A stretch of 64,000 bases of DNA from Tricholomella constricta (GCA_013368375.1 JAACJP010000004.1:124001-188000), one strand, 5' to 3'. Positions 35,837 through 48,800 are shown, counted from the first letter of the stretch. Numbers and translations: made by a program. The notes: generated by a model from the letters alone, not told the origin.

Positions 35837-37314
35837 TTAATGCCTCCTCTCATCATACCCCCGTCCGCCTCGTTCGCCTCCTCTGTCATAATCGCGTCCA
35901 TATCCACGATCACGATCTCTATCGCGGTCACCACCGCGATCATAGTCGCGGTACCCTCCGCGGTCGTCCCTACGGTCATCGTAGCGTCCGCGTCCACCAC
36001 CACCACCGCGACCACCACGATCGTCGTAGTCGCGCGAGTAACGGCTGTCGTAAGGCCGGGGATCGTAGGGCCGTTCGACTGGGTCGGCTGGATATATTAG
36101 AGCAGATATTGCTTGCGAGCAGAAGCATCCTCACAATCGTGACGCTTGGGTGGGCCGTAGTAGCGCCCGGGGGTCGGTGTCCTGGCGCGGCCGCGGCGGG
36201 CCTAGGCACGAATATGGATGGCTGAGAATGTGATGAACGTTTGAGAAAAGATTGATGTTCACCTTCTCGACGTTCATGGCTTTGCCCATGAACTCGGTGG
36301 AGTTGAGTGCGGTGATAGCGGCGTCTGCTTCCTCCGCAGTCTCCATAGTCACGAACCCGAACCCACGCGACTCGCGCGTGTGGGGGTCATACATGACCGA
36401 AGCCTTCTTGACCTGCAAGACGAAAGAGTCAGAACTGGAAGTTGTGTTTGGGAAAAAAAAAAAAAGCCCACGTACTCTGCCAATCTTGGCGAAAGCCGCC
36501 TCGAGGTCACGGGTGTCAACTTTATGGCTGAGCCCAGAGACGTGGAGGTTGTTGCCCGGATTGGTTCTGTATAAGTCGTCAAGCAAATACACATAGGACG
36601 GAATAAGATACTCACCCTCGCTCGGAGTCGCGAGGAGCGCCAGGGCTTCTGCTCCTGCTCGACCGCCGGGGCTGGTCATTGCCTCGCTCTCTGTCTCTGC
36701 CAGGCGAGCGGCCGGCACCACCGCCAGTGGAGTTCCAGCCCTGTTCGTCGGTGACCATCGCGCTGCCATTGCCCAAACCAGCATCATGGGTCGGGATGCT
36801 GATGCCACCGCTCGTGGGCGCTATGTCTTGATTCGATTGCCAGGCTGGGGAAGACAAGAGGGGGGAGAAAGCGAAAGGTAGGTTAGGTCGTGGGTTTGTG
36901 CGACGAGAGAGCGGAAGGAGAAGGCGTGGACCCCATCAACATTTTTTTTTGTGCCGACAAGAATGGTGCGAAAAATTGAGGTGTGTGCTCCAATGGAAAG
37001 AAATGAGATAAATGTCGAGTTTCTCGGCGCAAAGTGAGCGCTCGAGAGAGAGATTTTAATCGACATAGTGTACCGCATGCTGGCCTTGAGCCAACATATG
37101 TGAGAAGTGGAAGAGGTTCGGGAAATGTAGTCGAACTGGGGGCTGGGTGCTGGTATTGTACTGAAGTTGTCGTAGAGGACTGGTGGTGGCCGTGGCTGAT
37201 GCTGAGAACGTACCGTCTTCCATTGCTGAGCGCTGCTGGTCGTCTTCTTACTGTTTGCTGGCGGCCGTGATGGGCGTTACCTGCTAACTTGTCCTCTGCA
37301 ATGTTGTCTGACAT
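35837..37314 (-). CDS. Tra2-like SR/RRM splicing factor
   Basis: Exon 1 is short (MSDNIAEDKLA, ATG at 37314) and followed by an unusually long intron of about 420 bases to an acceptor near 36844; the join gives AWQSNQDIAPTSGG. Then comes an Arg/Ser stretch (SRSRSPGAPRDSERG), one RRM split by introns with RNP2 (LHVSGL) and RNP1 (RGFGFVTM), the Tra2-type linker (KARRGRARTPTPGRYYGPPK), and a C-terminal RGG/DRGG-rich tail ending DERRH (stop 35837-35839). RS-RRM-RS/RG order is that of transformer-2 proteins, which bind exonic enhancers and steer splice-site choice in the nucleus. The long first intron could allow autoregulated splicing (inference). Confidence 0.8.
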
Positions 37315-37863
37315 AACATACATATATTCCCACGCTACATGTCATCCATGGCTATGCATCGCTCCCGCGGCTTGACTCGTCAATCTCTCTATCGACCACT
37401 GTTGAGATCCTCGGGGTAACGGAGGCGGTGTCTCGTTCGTTCTTATGATAGACCTTCTGCGGAGATTATCCGGTGCTTAATCGTGCTCAGATATATCGTA
37501 CACCATTGGACCGAACAGCCAACTGGACAGCATTATGAGGTAGACATGGCAGTGCTAGTTCCCTGGAGGTGCCTGATGTATGGAAGGGTTCTTCACGAAA
37601 CTTGCCGCCTGTGGACAAACAAACATGCCACGATCCGAATTCTGATCTGATATACATTTGTGTTCTTGTTTTTTTCCACCAAGTACAATAAGCCCTTGTC
37701 CTACGAACGTGAGTAATCCTCTACCTTCCTGAATCCCATCGTTCAAAGGATTTATTGTATATAGACTCGAGAGGTTGCAGGGATGTCTCAACAGTGTCTT
37801 CTCACGTGTGCACCCTTTGGCCACATTCCCCATTTTCCGCTTCTACCTTCACAATCGCTGTAG
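37315..37863. other. Divergent promoter region, Tra2-like gene / Cys-rich gene 1
   Basis: No gene seen. A TATA-like TTGTATATAG lies near 37755, about 105 bases before the ATG of Cys-rich gene 1. Confidence 0.5.
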
Positions 37864-39878
37864 ATGGCCCAGCCTTCACAACATCGGACAAACCAGCCAC
37901 GTTCCCCTCAGTCAAATATCAGACCAGAGCGGCCTACATCCCAGCCGGACCGCAGAGCTACCGTCATGACAGAAGAGCAGGACCTTGCCCAATTAGCATC
38001 CAGAGACGTCACCCATATCCAAGAAACTGGCCTCGACGGACAGGTCCACGTATACGAGCTCAATCCCAACACGGGCCACCAACACGACAGGCATCCCCAT
38101 GCCGAGTCCACGCAAGGCGCAAATGGGCAGCCAGGACCACCGGCGCCACATTGGAACCCAGGGCCTTCCGGATCTTCAACGGCGCCCGTACCCCCCGCCG
38201 TGTCGTCGAGACCGGAATCTGCGCCTGCCATCCGGCAGACAAATCCCCGGCCCTCGCTGGAGGGCCTCGATAGGCCGCCACTGAGTACGAGTATGCCGCC
38301 ACTCGAAACTGCCGCTAGCGCACAGCCGACGATGTTGCAACCTGGGGATGCTGCCAGTGCGCCTCTGGTGAATTGGCCTGCACTGAGTACAGGCGCATCT
38401 GCTATGGAGTCATCTATGGCACTGCCGGACCATTATCTGTCCTATCAGCCCATACCGGACTACAAAACTCAGCAGCCCCCAGCACGGATTCCGCCGTATG
38501 TATCGAGTCGCGGTGCACAGGCATCGCCGCGCACTAATACCCCACACCCCGATATGCTTCCTGGAGCTGATTTACGAACATTTCCGCGTTCCCCGGGAGG
38601 CAGCAACTCGTCTGGCGCAAGTTCTCCGACTCTGGGGTCTCCTCTCCCGCCAGCCAGGCCCGTGTTGCCTGAGGCGCGTTATGGAGGCGTCGGGCTGCAA
38701 GGAAATCGACGGACACCCTCGGGCCAAATGCGCTTTTCCCATCCTGTGGGCCCACCTTTGAGGGGGTGGGGGATCGCATCGGACACTACTGCGTCGCCTC
38801 CACCGCCTTCGAGACCTCGCATGCGTCCTGTAGATCGTCCTCTTCAAAATAACCAGCCTCGCCAGTATCGGCCTTATCCAGTGGGCAGTCCAGCGCGACA
38901 GGTACCGTCAAGGAACCGCGCAGAGGGTGTCCGTAACCTCGACCTTATCGTTAACGACCAGCAGTGCTCGCGCTGCGGCAGAAGCCTCCCAACTGTAAGT
39001 CCAGCAATCATCAGCCTTATTCGCAGTCGTCCTTTAACAGCATCCGCTAGTCCCGCCAGATAGGCGAGCGTGCCTTAGGAACTTCTCTCCATGTTATCTG
39101 CCAGGAACCATATTGTCGAACCGTCCACTGCCGCGGTTGTTTAAGCATCGTAGACTGCCCGCGCTACTGCAATGCGCGACATCAATGCGGCGTCAAACAA
39201 TGCTGCCCGCACGTCCGCGCCATCGCCATCTTCGAATACCTTTCCACCTTCGACCACGTGTACCTCCAGAGTCTCGAGGACGTTCTGCAGATCGGGCAAA
39301 GCCCGACTAGGGGGGAGAGGCTGGGTGGCCTTCACGCGATCTTTTCGGAACAAGGCGGGGAACCGCGCAACAGGTTCAGGGCGGTGCTGCGGCGCACTCT
39401 CAAGGGGGTACTCTTCTGGCTCTCGCCTGTCACGAACGACAATCCCGTTCACGGCTCGGTGTCGCCGCTGTTATCGAGCTCGTTCCTGTTCGAGGCCATC
39501 CTGGCGTTCCTCGAATACCAGGGTCATTGGGACCAGCCCCAGCTCCTACAGGTCTTCCAGAGGATCGTGGGTCTCCTAGGTGCCTTGGCCAGCCGGGATA
39601 TACATCGCGATCTGGTGATGCGGCCTTTGAGGGCCTTTGAGACGTCCCCTGGGGTGTTTGCGTTGGTGTGGAATCAAGGTTTGGCTCGTGTTCGTACAGG
39701 GAATGCTAGGTCTCTCCACACGGCGTGTTCGGCTGTGTGGCACCGGCGTCTCCCAGGGACGGATCAAGCTATTAGTGCCCGCCGTGATGCGCTGGCTGTG
39801 AGCCTCCGTGGTCTTTGGCGTGATTTTGAGGAGGTGGCGAGACGGCCGCCGATGGTTGTATTACTGGCGACTGCGTGA
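37864..39878 (+). CDS. Cys-rich zinc-site-like protein, paralogue 1
   Basis: Starts MAQPSQHRTNQPRSPQSNIR. The first about 350 residues are Pro/Ser/Gln-rich and disordered. Then comes CSRCGRSLPT, one intron (38995-39050), and the second cluster CQEPYCRTVHCRGC followed by CPRYCNARHQC and CC: C-x4-C-x3-H-C-x2-C-x5-C-x3-C-x3-H-x-C-x4-C-C. It continues VRAIAIFEYLSTFD and a helical C-terminal domain with VHGSVSPLLSSSFLFEAIL. Stop 39876-39878. Paralogues at 41779-44133 and 57443-58893 keep the same clusters and intron position. The spacing recalls in-between-RING-type zinc sites, and I recall similar modules beside ubiquitin-conjugating domains in large fungal proteins, but no E2 or RING catalytic domain is visible. 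Function unknown. Confidence 0.75.
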
Positions 39879-41778
39879 GGAAACTGGACGCGATGTGATA
39901 GTCCATGCTTCGTCTTTTGCCGGATTCTTTTCTGGGCTCTTGTAGAGTTCTGTTAACTCCTTGCAGATGTTTTCATGCACTTTGTATTCGCTTTCGCTGT
40001 TCTTTCCAATTCTGAAATGCTATTCATATTCATATTCGAGGAATCCACGACTGAATTTTCAGAGCCCCTGGTCGTAGAAGCAGCCATTGCGAAAGGTAAT
40101 TAGACAGAGTCAGCCGGGGCATGATTGCAAGGCTATCATTGTCACTTTCGTAGACTCGTACCAGTCCCTAAAGAATTGCGAGAGTTGATGACAGTCGATT
40201 GACAGTCGATCAACGCTACCGCAAAATAGGGACTGGAACATAATCTCGTGTTTTAGGACAGTCGGATTTCTCCCACGGGTTGTTTTGACTTAGAAAGATT
40301 TCGACAGCTTGGATAATTTGAACTCGTCCCAATTCAATTCTGAGTAGAGAGAACTGTAGGCCTTACAATTCTAAGCATTCTGGTAGAAAAATAATGTGTA
40401 AAAGGTACATATGACAGGGAAAAATGGAGTTACAAACCAGTCGCGAGACTAGGCGGCCCGCCGGCCTATGCTCGTGATCAAAATGCCATTCAAACCTATT
40501 ATCTCGATAGACACCGATAGGTTCAGAAATGCGACGCGAACCCTCTGCAAGACCTTTGGGATCAACAGCTCTGGTAATACCAAGAGTAGGCTGGTGGGAA
40601 ATATGCTGCAAGGTATTGACAGGGAAAACCCAGGCCTTCCTTGGGATGCTCTATTCCATCACTGGAGCCCCGAGAACACAGAAAAAGACTGCCAGAAGAC
40701 AATGATCTGCTACAAGTGTTTCGCGAGGTGTGTCCAATTTGGAAGGTCGCAATGGAAATATACGAAGCATGAAGCGGGCAAATTTGAGAACGGGTCGTCG
40801 TTCTGTTCAACTTCCTCATGAAGGCATCGTTTTTTAGATGATCTCCTGGGTTCCATGCGTGAAGAGATATGAGGGACTGTCATCCTGAGTAAGGTAAAGC
40901 ACGATTGAGGCAGTAATTCGCATTTTTCTTGCCACAGAATTGGTCAATTCTGGCAGAAGAAAGCGGCAACTCAGTTTCAGCACGTAGCGAAGAGAATGTA
41001 CGGTTCAGATCGCGAAAAAGGGGAGACACCCAAAGCGCGAAGGCGCCAGAAATCGTGAAATCTTTCTAAGTCAAAACAACCCGTGGGAGAAATCCGACTG
41101 TACTAAAACACGAGATTATGTTCCAGTCCCTATTCTTATGTGATCAAACGACTGTCTTTGATTTCAACATAAGGTCTATAGGTACTGGTTCGAGTCTATC
41201 ACTTTCGATGCCAAAGGCCCCAGTCGCGGCTGGGTCGGTGATTGACAGACTTACATGATATTCAGAGAGATGGCCCTCCCGTTCCAAATTTACTCCATGT
41301 CTAAAGGTCCTCGCTGTTGTGTTTCTAATACTTACTAGGAAGCTATGAACTACGGGAGCGGTTGGCCACAGTACTAGTCGCTGGTTGTGGCGATGTCTGA
41401 TCATGATATCGATAACAATTAAGTGTTGCACAGGATTCGGAATACGCCTGCAGATCGGGATCCACAGGACGATACGTATCAGCGTGGAACACAAGGACAG
41501 CAGCCCAGAAGGTGTGTGGACGTCTGTGGGCGCACGACTGATTGTCGTCGCGTCTGATCACGATTATCCAATTTTGACGCTTGTTAACGGTGTCATTGTT
41601 CCGTGTTCCACGTTCCATGTTCCATGTTCCTCTTCTACCTCGACAATACGACGTCGACTCGACACGAGGCTACCGAGTACAATAGACCCTTATACTCCGA
41701 ACGTGAGTCTCCCTAGCGTCCTGTCGATGCCTATTCCTGCTGAAAACACACATCGTTTAAAAGAGAGTTATTTCAAAG
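39879..41778. other. Intergenic, contains a TIR element
   Basis: Apart from the 77-bp inverted repeats and their interior (40226-41133) no gene is seen. Bases 41385-41778 precede Cys-rich gene 2; an upstream in-frame extension is open from 41385 but is probably not coding. Confidence 0.5.
40226..41133. mobile_element. MITE-like element with 77-bp terminal inverted repeats
   Basis: Bases 40226-40302 and the reverse complement of 41057-41133 agree at 76 of 77 positions (difference at 40258: TTTTAGgACA versus TTTTAGtACA). The outer ends begin ATAGGGACTGG. The 754-base interior has no transposase-like frame. Outside the left repeat, CCAGTCCCTA (near 40154) mirrors TAGGGACTGG, and GACAGTCG motifs occur on both flanks, so the true ends may lie slightly further out. 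No clear target duplication found. Confidence 0.8.
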
Positions 41779-44133
41779 ATGTGGACATACACACCACCGG
41801 TGCCCTCGAGCTCGCAAGCAGTACGTTGTGGGCGACGCGCTCTTCCGAGTATACTACATATCCCATCCGTTCGAATTCGGGATTCCCATTCCCATTCCCT
41901 GAACTCTCCAGATATCGATGGCCACAGTGCAACCGACCCCGACCCCGATCCCGGGCTTGCAGCCGTGCCCGCCACACCCATCGCAGTGGCCTCAGGCACA
42001 GAGACAGGGACAACCACCACCATCCATTGCCCCGCTCCCCCACCCACTCCCCGTCCCGATCCCGGGCCTGGTCCCGCCTTTCTCTTTTCAGACATATATT
42101 CAGTCTCCACATCCAAATCCACTGTGGCCATGGCCTGGTCCTATGTACCCCACCCCCGCCCCAGCGCCAGCGCCAGCCCCAACCCCAGCACCAGCCCCAA
42201 CCCCGACCCCAGCGCCAGTCCCCACGCCAGCGCCAGCCCCAACTCCAGCGGCAGCTCCAGCCCCTGCCCCAACTCCAGCGCAGCCAGTACCCACAAATCC
42301 CAACCCATGGCCAGGACCTTGGCAGGGATATGGATATCCGCATCCACGACCACATCCGCAACCCGTACAAGCCCAAGCCCAGGTACCGCCTTGGGTTCGA
42401 CAACCACATCAGCATCAGCCAGGATCTGGTTGGGGCTGGCCGCAGCAGCAGCAACAACAACAACCTCCACAACCCGTATCGGCCCAGCCAGGGTATGCGA
42501 ATTTCGACTCTGGGACTCCATGGCCACGGCCTCGGCCTTGGCCTCAGCAAGGATATACACCGCAGCAGCCTCAACAGCAGCAGCAACAACAATCCCAATA
42601 TCCACCACCCGGTCGAGCCCGACCATTACCGAACCCACCACGCCAACCCCAACGACCGGTGCAGTTTAGGGATAGGGAAGATGCCCAAATGCACGCACAG
42701 CGTGAACACCACCACCACCGCCGCGTGCCACTCGGGGATGCATCGAATCGCCACAGGGATACACCTGGGTTCACGGTGAATGGCGTGAGAACGGCGTTTG
42801 ATGCGTTTTATTCTGGTGGGAGAGCTGGAGCCCGGCAAGGTGTCGAGACACCCGCACGAGACAGAGACAGAGACAGTAGGCTCGCATGGGAGCTCCAGAA
42901 CCAGCCGGCCGCCGAAAATGTTCCTCCGCCACGGAGACGATCCAGAACCTTTCGTCGCTATGATCCAGTCCCGGACGTCCCCCCTGGCTCCCCTTCGTCA
43001 ATTGCGTCCCTCCCACCGGCGAGCAGACCCAATGCCAACGCGTATCCTCGACCGAATGGGCCAGCTTTTTCGCGGGCACCGCGGCTACCGACACCGACAC
43101 GTGGGACTTGGAGGCGTAGCTACAGGTGGAACCCTGTGGAAGAACTCCGCGACAGGGACAACTTGGATCTCTTCACCGTCAAGGAAACGCGCTGTTCGAC
43201 GTGTAACACGACCATCATCCGCGTGAGTTCCACAATCTCAGGCCTAAAGACTGACCCTATAAGGTTGATTAGGACCGCTCCCCTGCCTTGGCCGTATCCG
43301 GCGCCGTCGTCCACCTCGTCTGTCCAAACACGACTTGTAGGGCCGTGCACTGTCGAGGGTGCATGAGATCCGTCGAGTGCCCAATTTACTGTAACGCCCG
43401 GCACCGCTGCCAAGTCAAAAGCTGCTGCCCCGAAGTCCGGGCAATGGCCATCTTCGAACACCTCGCCAACTTCGACCTCTTCTACCTCCACCAACTATCC
43501 ACCTACCACCAATCCAGCATGGCTCCAACCCACGCGCAAAGGCTCGCGTTCCTCCGCGACCATGTCTTTGTCTTTGCGGGGCAAGATCGGAAACTACTAA
43601 GTAGGTTCCGGGAAGAGCTGAGATGCGCGCTGGTTGTGGTGGACATGTGGCTGTCCCCGCATACGGCAAACAACGTCGTGCATCCTTCGGTTGGCCCGGT
43701 CTTGGCTTCGTCCTTCTTGTTCGAGGTCCTCCTTGAGTTTTTAAGGGCCGATGTAATCTGGGGTATCGAGACCGTTACCAACGGGGGTGTGATGCTCGCA
43801 ACCATGAATCTCCTCAACGCTCTAGGCTCGCGCGCAGGCTTGTATCATCTCTTCCGCGACCCTCCTCCGTCCTGCGATTATTCCCCCGGCCTTGGGGGGT
43901 GGGTGGACTTTGAGCACATGCGCATGCGGTGGACTCGGACTGGTGTGGCTTCTGCCTCGGAACCGGGAGAATCACTCTACGATGCTCTGTACACTAACTG
44001 GGTCGGTCTCGACATGGAAAGGCAACTAAACGCTCCGGACACGGGGCATTTCGTTCGGCTTTGGGATCAGCTGCGGGATTTGGCGGATGGGGGACCGAGG
44101 ATAGCGTTACGCGCGGTGGAAGATCTGGAATAA
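41779..44133 (+). CDS. Cys-rich zinc-site-like protein, paralogue 2
   Basis: Start ATG 41779 (MWTYTPPVPSSSQA), a 90-base intron, then ISMATVQPTPTP. The N-terminal half is dominated by Pro, Ala and Gln, with a PAPAPTP-type repeat (42150-42290) and a poly-Gln stretch. The conserved part holds CSTCNTTIIR, an intron (43221-43270), CPNTTCRAVHCRGC then CPIYCNARHRC and CC, VRAMAIFEHLANFD, and VHPSVGPVLASSFLFEVLLE; stop 44131-44133. The zinc-like spacing is identical to paralogue 1. Both are in tandem, separated by the MITE-like element. The repeat-rich half differs in length among the three paralogues; the zinc part does not. Function unknown. Confidence 0.75.
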
Positions 44134-44460
44134 TGGACCGGATTGGATTGGATTGAACGCATTTACCTGCATTTACGCCTTCATGTGCTTTTTTCTTCTG
44201 TTTGGTTGGCTGGCGCGAGTAGAGCCCTTAAGTGCTGCTCCTGCTATATGAGTTCTGGCTGTGAACTCTTGATGTATTTATTTATTTCGAGCCAATTTCA
44301 GAATGAAAGTATACGTATGCGTATATACGTTTTCCAGATTGAGGTCGAAGTTCGACCTAGTCGAAGGGGACGGAAGAAGTTATTTGTAGTTGTTAGCTTC
44401 CAAAGCCGTGGTCATCTCATCCCCACCTCCCACCTTTCACCTCTGAAGGTGTAGATATCA
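44134..44460. other. Intergenic
   Basis: 3' flank of paralogue 2 and promoter of the CstF-64-like gene; no element recognised. Confidence 0.5.
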
Positions 44461-45460
44461 ATGTCCAACCAGAGTTTCGCCGCAGAACAACTCCTAGAAC
44501 TTCTCCTGCAACTCAAAGTCAGTAAATAAAAGCTGCTAAAAGTCCATACCAAATTCTGAAGGTGACAACTCTTAGAAAACCACACCTGCAGCGGCACGGT
44601 CGATTCTCAATGGCCAGCCACAGATAGCGTACGCGCTGATGACGCTCATGGTCACCATGAACGCCGTCAACTTTGACGTCTTCCAGGTACGTAACGTATC
44701 TCTTCTTCATAATCATAATTCATAATACAAAATATACGATAAATACGCGCAGAAAACACTCGCAGAGTACGGGAGCAACTCCAAGCCCGCTCCGCCAATG
44801 GCTCCGACCCCACCAGTTGCTGCGACGCACAGCAGCGTACCCCCAAGCGTCCACCCCTCCGCCTCTTCGACGCCCGTGCCTGCACTGCCGCCGCATCTAC
44901 TACTACTACAACAACAACAGCAACAGCAGCATTACCGCACCGCGACACCGCCCTCCTCCCAGTCCCAGTCCCAGTCCCAGCCATATCCATATTCGAACGG
45001 CCACGCGCCCGTCCAACAGCCCCAGAGCCACAGCCACCACACGCCATACGGCCAACCCTCATACAGCGCAGCAGTAGCAGCAGCAGCGCCAAGCACGAGC
45101 TATGGATCCTACACCCAATCACAGCAGGCTGCAGCTGCGTACAGCGGTTATCCAGGCTATGGTGCACCCATTACCGCTCCCGCTCCTTCTCTATCCGCAC
45201 CGACGCCACCCAACACTTCCAACCCAAACGCGAACGTTACAGACGCGCTTGCGAGTATCCCAGAGGAACAAAAGGCGCTGATAATGCGTGTTATCACGAT
45301 GACGCCTGAACAGATCAATGCGCTGCCCCCGGCGGAACGACAGACGTATATCCAATTGGTACGTTCCCATCATCATCATGTGTTTCGCTCTTTGTGTATC
45401 TATGCCCTTTACTTATGCGTTGTATTGTATCAGAGGGCCACCCTCGGCGTGCCGACATGA
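44461..45460 (+). CDS. CstF-64-like hinge protein without RRM
   Basis: Starts MSNQSFAAEQLLELLLQLK. Two short introns join KTTPAAARSILNGQPQIAYA and VTMNAVNFDVFQ to KTLAEYGS. This is the hinge domain of cleavage stimulation factor subunit 2 (CstF-64/Rna15), which binds CstF-77. A Pro/Ser/Gln/Ala-rich middle with poly-Gln follows, then the C-terminal three-helix domain (IPEEQKALIMRVITMTPEQI, NALPPAERQTYIQL). A last small exon gives RATLGVPT, stop 45458-45460. The N-terminal RRM that binds the U/GU-rich downstream element in CstF-64 is absent; no RRM frame lies in the 327 bases upstream. Such hinge-only forms may exist widely in Agaricomycetes. Role: 3'-end cleavage of pre-mRNA, by family. Confidence 0.72.
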
Positions 45461-45819
45461 TTTTTGAGATTTGTTTGCGTGTCGCTTTGTGCACAGATTG
45501 AATCTACATAAGATCCTCCTCGCCTTTACGATACAACTCGAACATTTGGAAATATGGATGGCGACCACGACCACCAAAAGGCCACAGATTTCGCAAGAGA
45601 GAAGATTCGCTCTTCGTGACGAACAACAGGAACTGTACATGTACGCCCTAAGTCTCCCAGGGGTCAATGTTGAGTCGAGTCGGAGGACTTTAGCACCCCG
45701 GACATCATAGTCATAATTCACACATCCCCAATCGAAGGTATCTGATCTGATGCATGTATGTATGTATGTCTAACCACAACCACAACAACAATAAAACGAA
45801 ATGGAAAATAAGGGGACGA
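45461..45819. other. Convergent 3' flanks
   Basis: Region between the CstF-64-like gene and beta-COP, both ending here. An (ATGT)n run lies near 45750-45770. No gene seen. Confidence 0.6.
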
Positions 45820-48800
45820 TTATACAGTGATGACGGGTTTACTATCTTTTTGAGCTGCACGAACATGATACAAACAAACAGCAAGTCAGATCATATAGCT
45901 TTATGAATAAAAAGAAGTAAAGTCGACATACCCATCGTGATTCTATCACCCAAGGACAACGCGATACCCTGCGTCTTGCTGCGAATGCGGACGTGGCCCG
46001 TGATAGTGCCCGCCTCCGTCCGCTCAATGCTGAGATTCGCAAGTGCATCCTCACCTGTAACCGGATCATGTGTGTTAATAGCGGGATCAATTAATGTACC
46101 AGGAAAAAAAGAAACTGACCGAACAAACTGCGAGCATACATATTCGCAGAGAGGAAGTCGCATTCGCCCGAGGTCGCACCTTCCGGTGTGAGGCATGACA
46201 TGTTGGTCGCCTGCATGACATGCTTGAGGTATTCTCGGGGGTCCCTGCAACGAACACGATTGTGAGACCGTACTCAACATCTCGAATGAAAGAAAGGGAG
46301 AGACGAACGACATGGGGTTGTTAACGTTGACCCTGTTCTCCCACTCGAACTCAGTCCACATACTACGGAACTGGATGATGCATGACAATTCAGCTGCGTA
46401 ATCCAAGGAACAATGATAAGAACCCCACCTGCGCCTCGTTACAGTACGCCGGCTTGATGTAGTCCATAATATCGATATGGATGTCGTTCAAGATAACACA
46501 CGCCTCGGACATGTTCGGGCCCTCCCATAGGATGCTTCCGAAGATGACACCAGTCTCAGTCGACGACACCTTAATGGTCGCTTTAATGCTCTGGAATCCA
46601 TGTGGTGCGATGGTGTAGACTGCGGGCCGCTCGACAATTTTAAGGTCTCCCAGCGTTGCAAAGTCTAAGCACAGGTTCTGAAGGGTATTGGCGGTCTGGT
46701 TCACCAGGAGAACGTCTACGGCGGGTCAGGCCGGAAAGTATGTAGGAAGTGCAGAAAACGCACCAAGAAGGATATCGAAACCATGCATTTTGACGTATGC
46801 CTCAGCGTATATGGGATCCGAGAACCCTGCAATCCGGATGTGAGAAATAGCGCCTACGACGAGAGGTTCTACACACCAGTGAGTTGAGAGATACGGCTGA
46901 GATTTGACATAAAGTCCTCTTGCTGCTCGCCTGCACCAGTAGCCCGGCCCAGATCTTCATCGTACTAATAAAGGCAAAAAAAATCAGCGAAGAGCAGAAC
47001 ACATGGAGCCTGATGACTTACATCGATCGCATCGTCCGCAGTCTTCTTCGAGAACTGGCGGAAGCTCAGCAGATCATCGACCTGGATGACGACGGCCTTC
47101 GTCGTCTCCATTTCCTTCTTCTCCGCTGCGCGTTTCTGTAGAAGCCAACCACAAACATTAGCTCGCAGATAATCAACCGTACGTTGAGATGGGCTACATA
47201 CCTCCTGCGCACCAAGCATCTTCGAGAACGCAGCTTTGGTGTCCGTCAAGAAGATCTCGTGGACAGCAGGTTGCGCCTCCAGCTCGCTCAGGGTCTGGAT
47301 GCAGTTCATGATACGCTCGTTCGAGTCCTCATCAATCTGGACCGTCACGAACTTGGACTGGCCAACGCGGATAATCGAAGTCATGATCAACATAGCCTGC
47401 AAAACAATAAAGAGACACTGTCAACAAAACACAATCACCAATCCAGATGTAATACCATACCTCTGCCCGCAGCGTATTCGATGCAACAGGGTCCTGCGCC
47501 TTCTCAGCGAACCGGAGGACTAACTTCGTAAGCGCAGCAGCCAGAACCGCGCCCGTGAAAAAGTCGCCACCCAGGATTAACGTCCTCAGCGGCGGCTTCG
47601 ATGCAGCCTTGACCGCCTCCAGCCGTGCAGTGGTCGTACTCGAATATGCCGTCTCCGTCGCATAAGTTCCATCTGCCAACACCCGCGGGCGTCCTGTACC
47701 CTCGGCCTTGGCTTTCTCCTTCTCTTTGTCCTCGCCCTCCTCTGCCGCACCATCATCCGCCGTGGCATCGTCGAGAAGCCGCTGCTCTGACGCAAGGATT
47801 GGGATCTCGCCGAGCACCTTGCGGATCTCGCGCATCGTACTTTGAATGTCGGGAACGGTCTCGACGTATTCGCCCAGGATCCAAAGGATGCCACGGAAGA
47901 CTTTTCCGGACTTGATTTCAGGGAGTGTAGAGATCAGCTTCTCGGAAATAGTTGCGCGGAGGTGAGGGAACTTTTCGACGACCTCGCTATTTATGCTGCG
48001 TTAGTTCTAAGCATGCGAGAGGAGCAGCAAGGCATACCGGACAAAGGAGACGACGTCGAGGGCGGAAGGATTGTTGGAGTCCCCGAGGAATTCCATCAGG
48101 GCATGGACGACGCTGGCTGCAACCTCCGAAAATTTGATGGCAGTGATATGGATGGACTGGATCAGCAATTGCCGGTACTCAGGTGCCTATTTCGATGTCA
48201 GCAAGGTTAAGGAGTGGATTAGCTCAACAGAACCTTCTCAAAGTCGGCCTCCTGTGTCTTCTGCAGCTGTTTCTTCAAGAACATCACAACCTCTTCCACG
48301 TTTCTACTCGACGTCATGCTCAGCACGATGGCAATTGCCTTGCGGCGGACCTCCATGTCAGCACTGCAATATCTCGTCAAGACTTGTTCAATACGGATGA
48401 ACAAAATACTCTTGCCTTGACAGAATCTGGAGGACGTCCATAATGAGGCTGTCTAGAATATGGACATGTTTCGAGCGAAGTGAGTCCAGGCGATCCAAAA
48501 CGATGAGCTTCACGTTGTTATCCGATTCCTTGATTACCAGGTTTACGAAGCAAGAGGCGGCAGCTACGCAAGTGAGTTTTAAAATCAACCGGCACTACAG
48601 TGTTTCGTACCTTTTATTGCAGCGGGGTTCTGAGTGAGTGTTGTCAATGTCGTCGCCGCCTCATATTTGACCGCATGAGAGGATGTTTCGAGCAGCTCGA
48701 AGATGCACCGAATGTATCGTGACTAAGGTGTATTGAGTTGAAAATACCTGAATGCAAATGCGTGTAACGTACCCTATGTGCCGAATCGTTCTTGCAGTCC

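Noticed and set aside
40468..40821. 117-codon plus frame inside the TIR element, with a CYKCFARC motif
   Set aside because: No start context, no splice signals and no family; most likely chance within a MITE.
41768..42641. Long minus-strand frames rich in Trp, Arg and Gly or Ala and Val
   Set aside because: They are antisense shadows of the Pro/Ala repeat region of Cys-rich paralogue 2.
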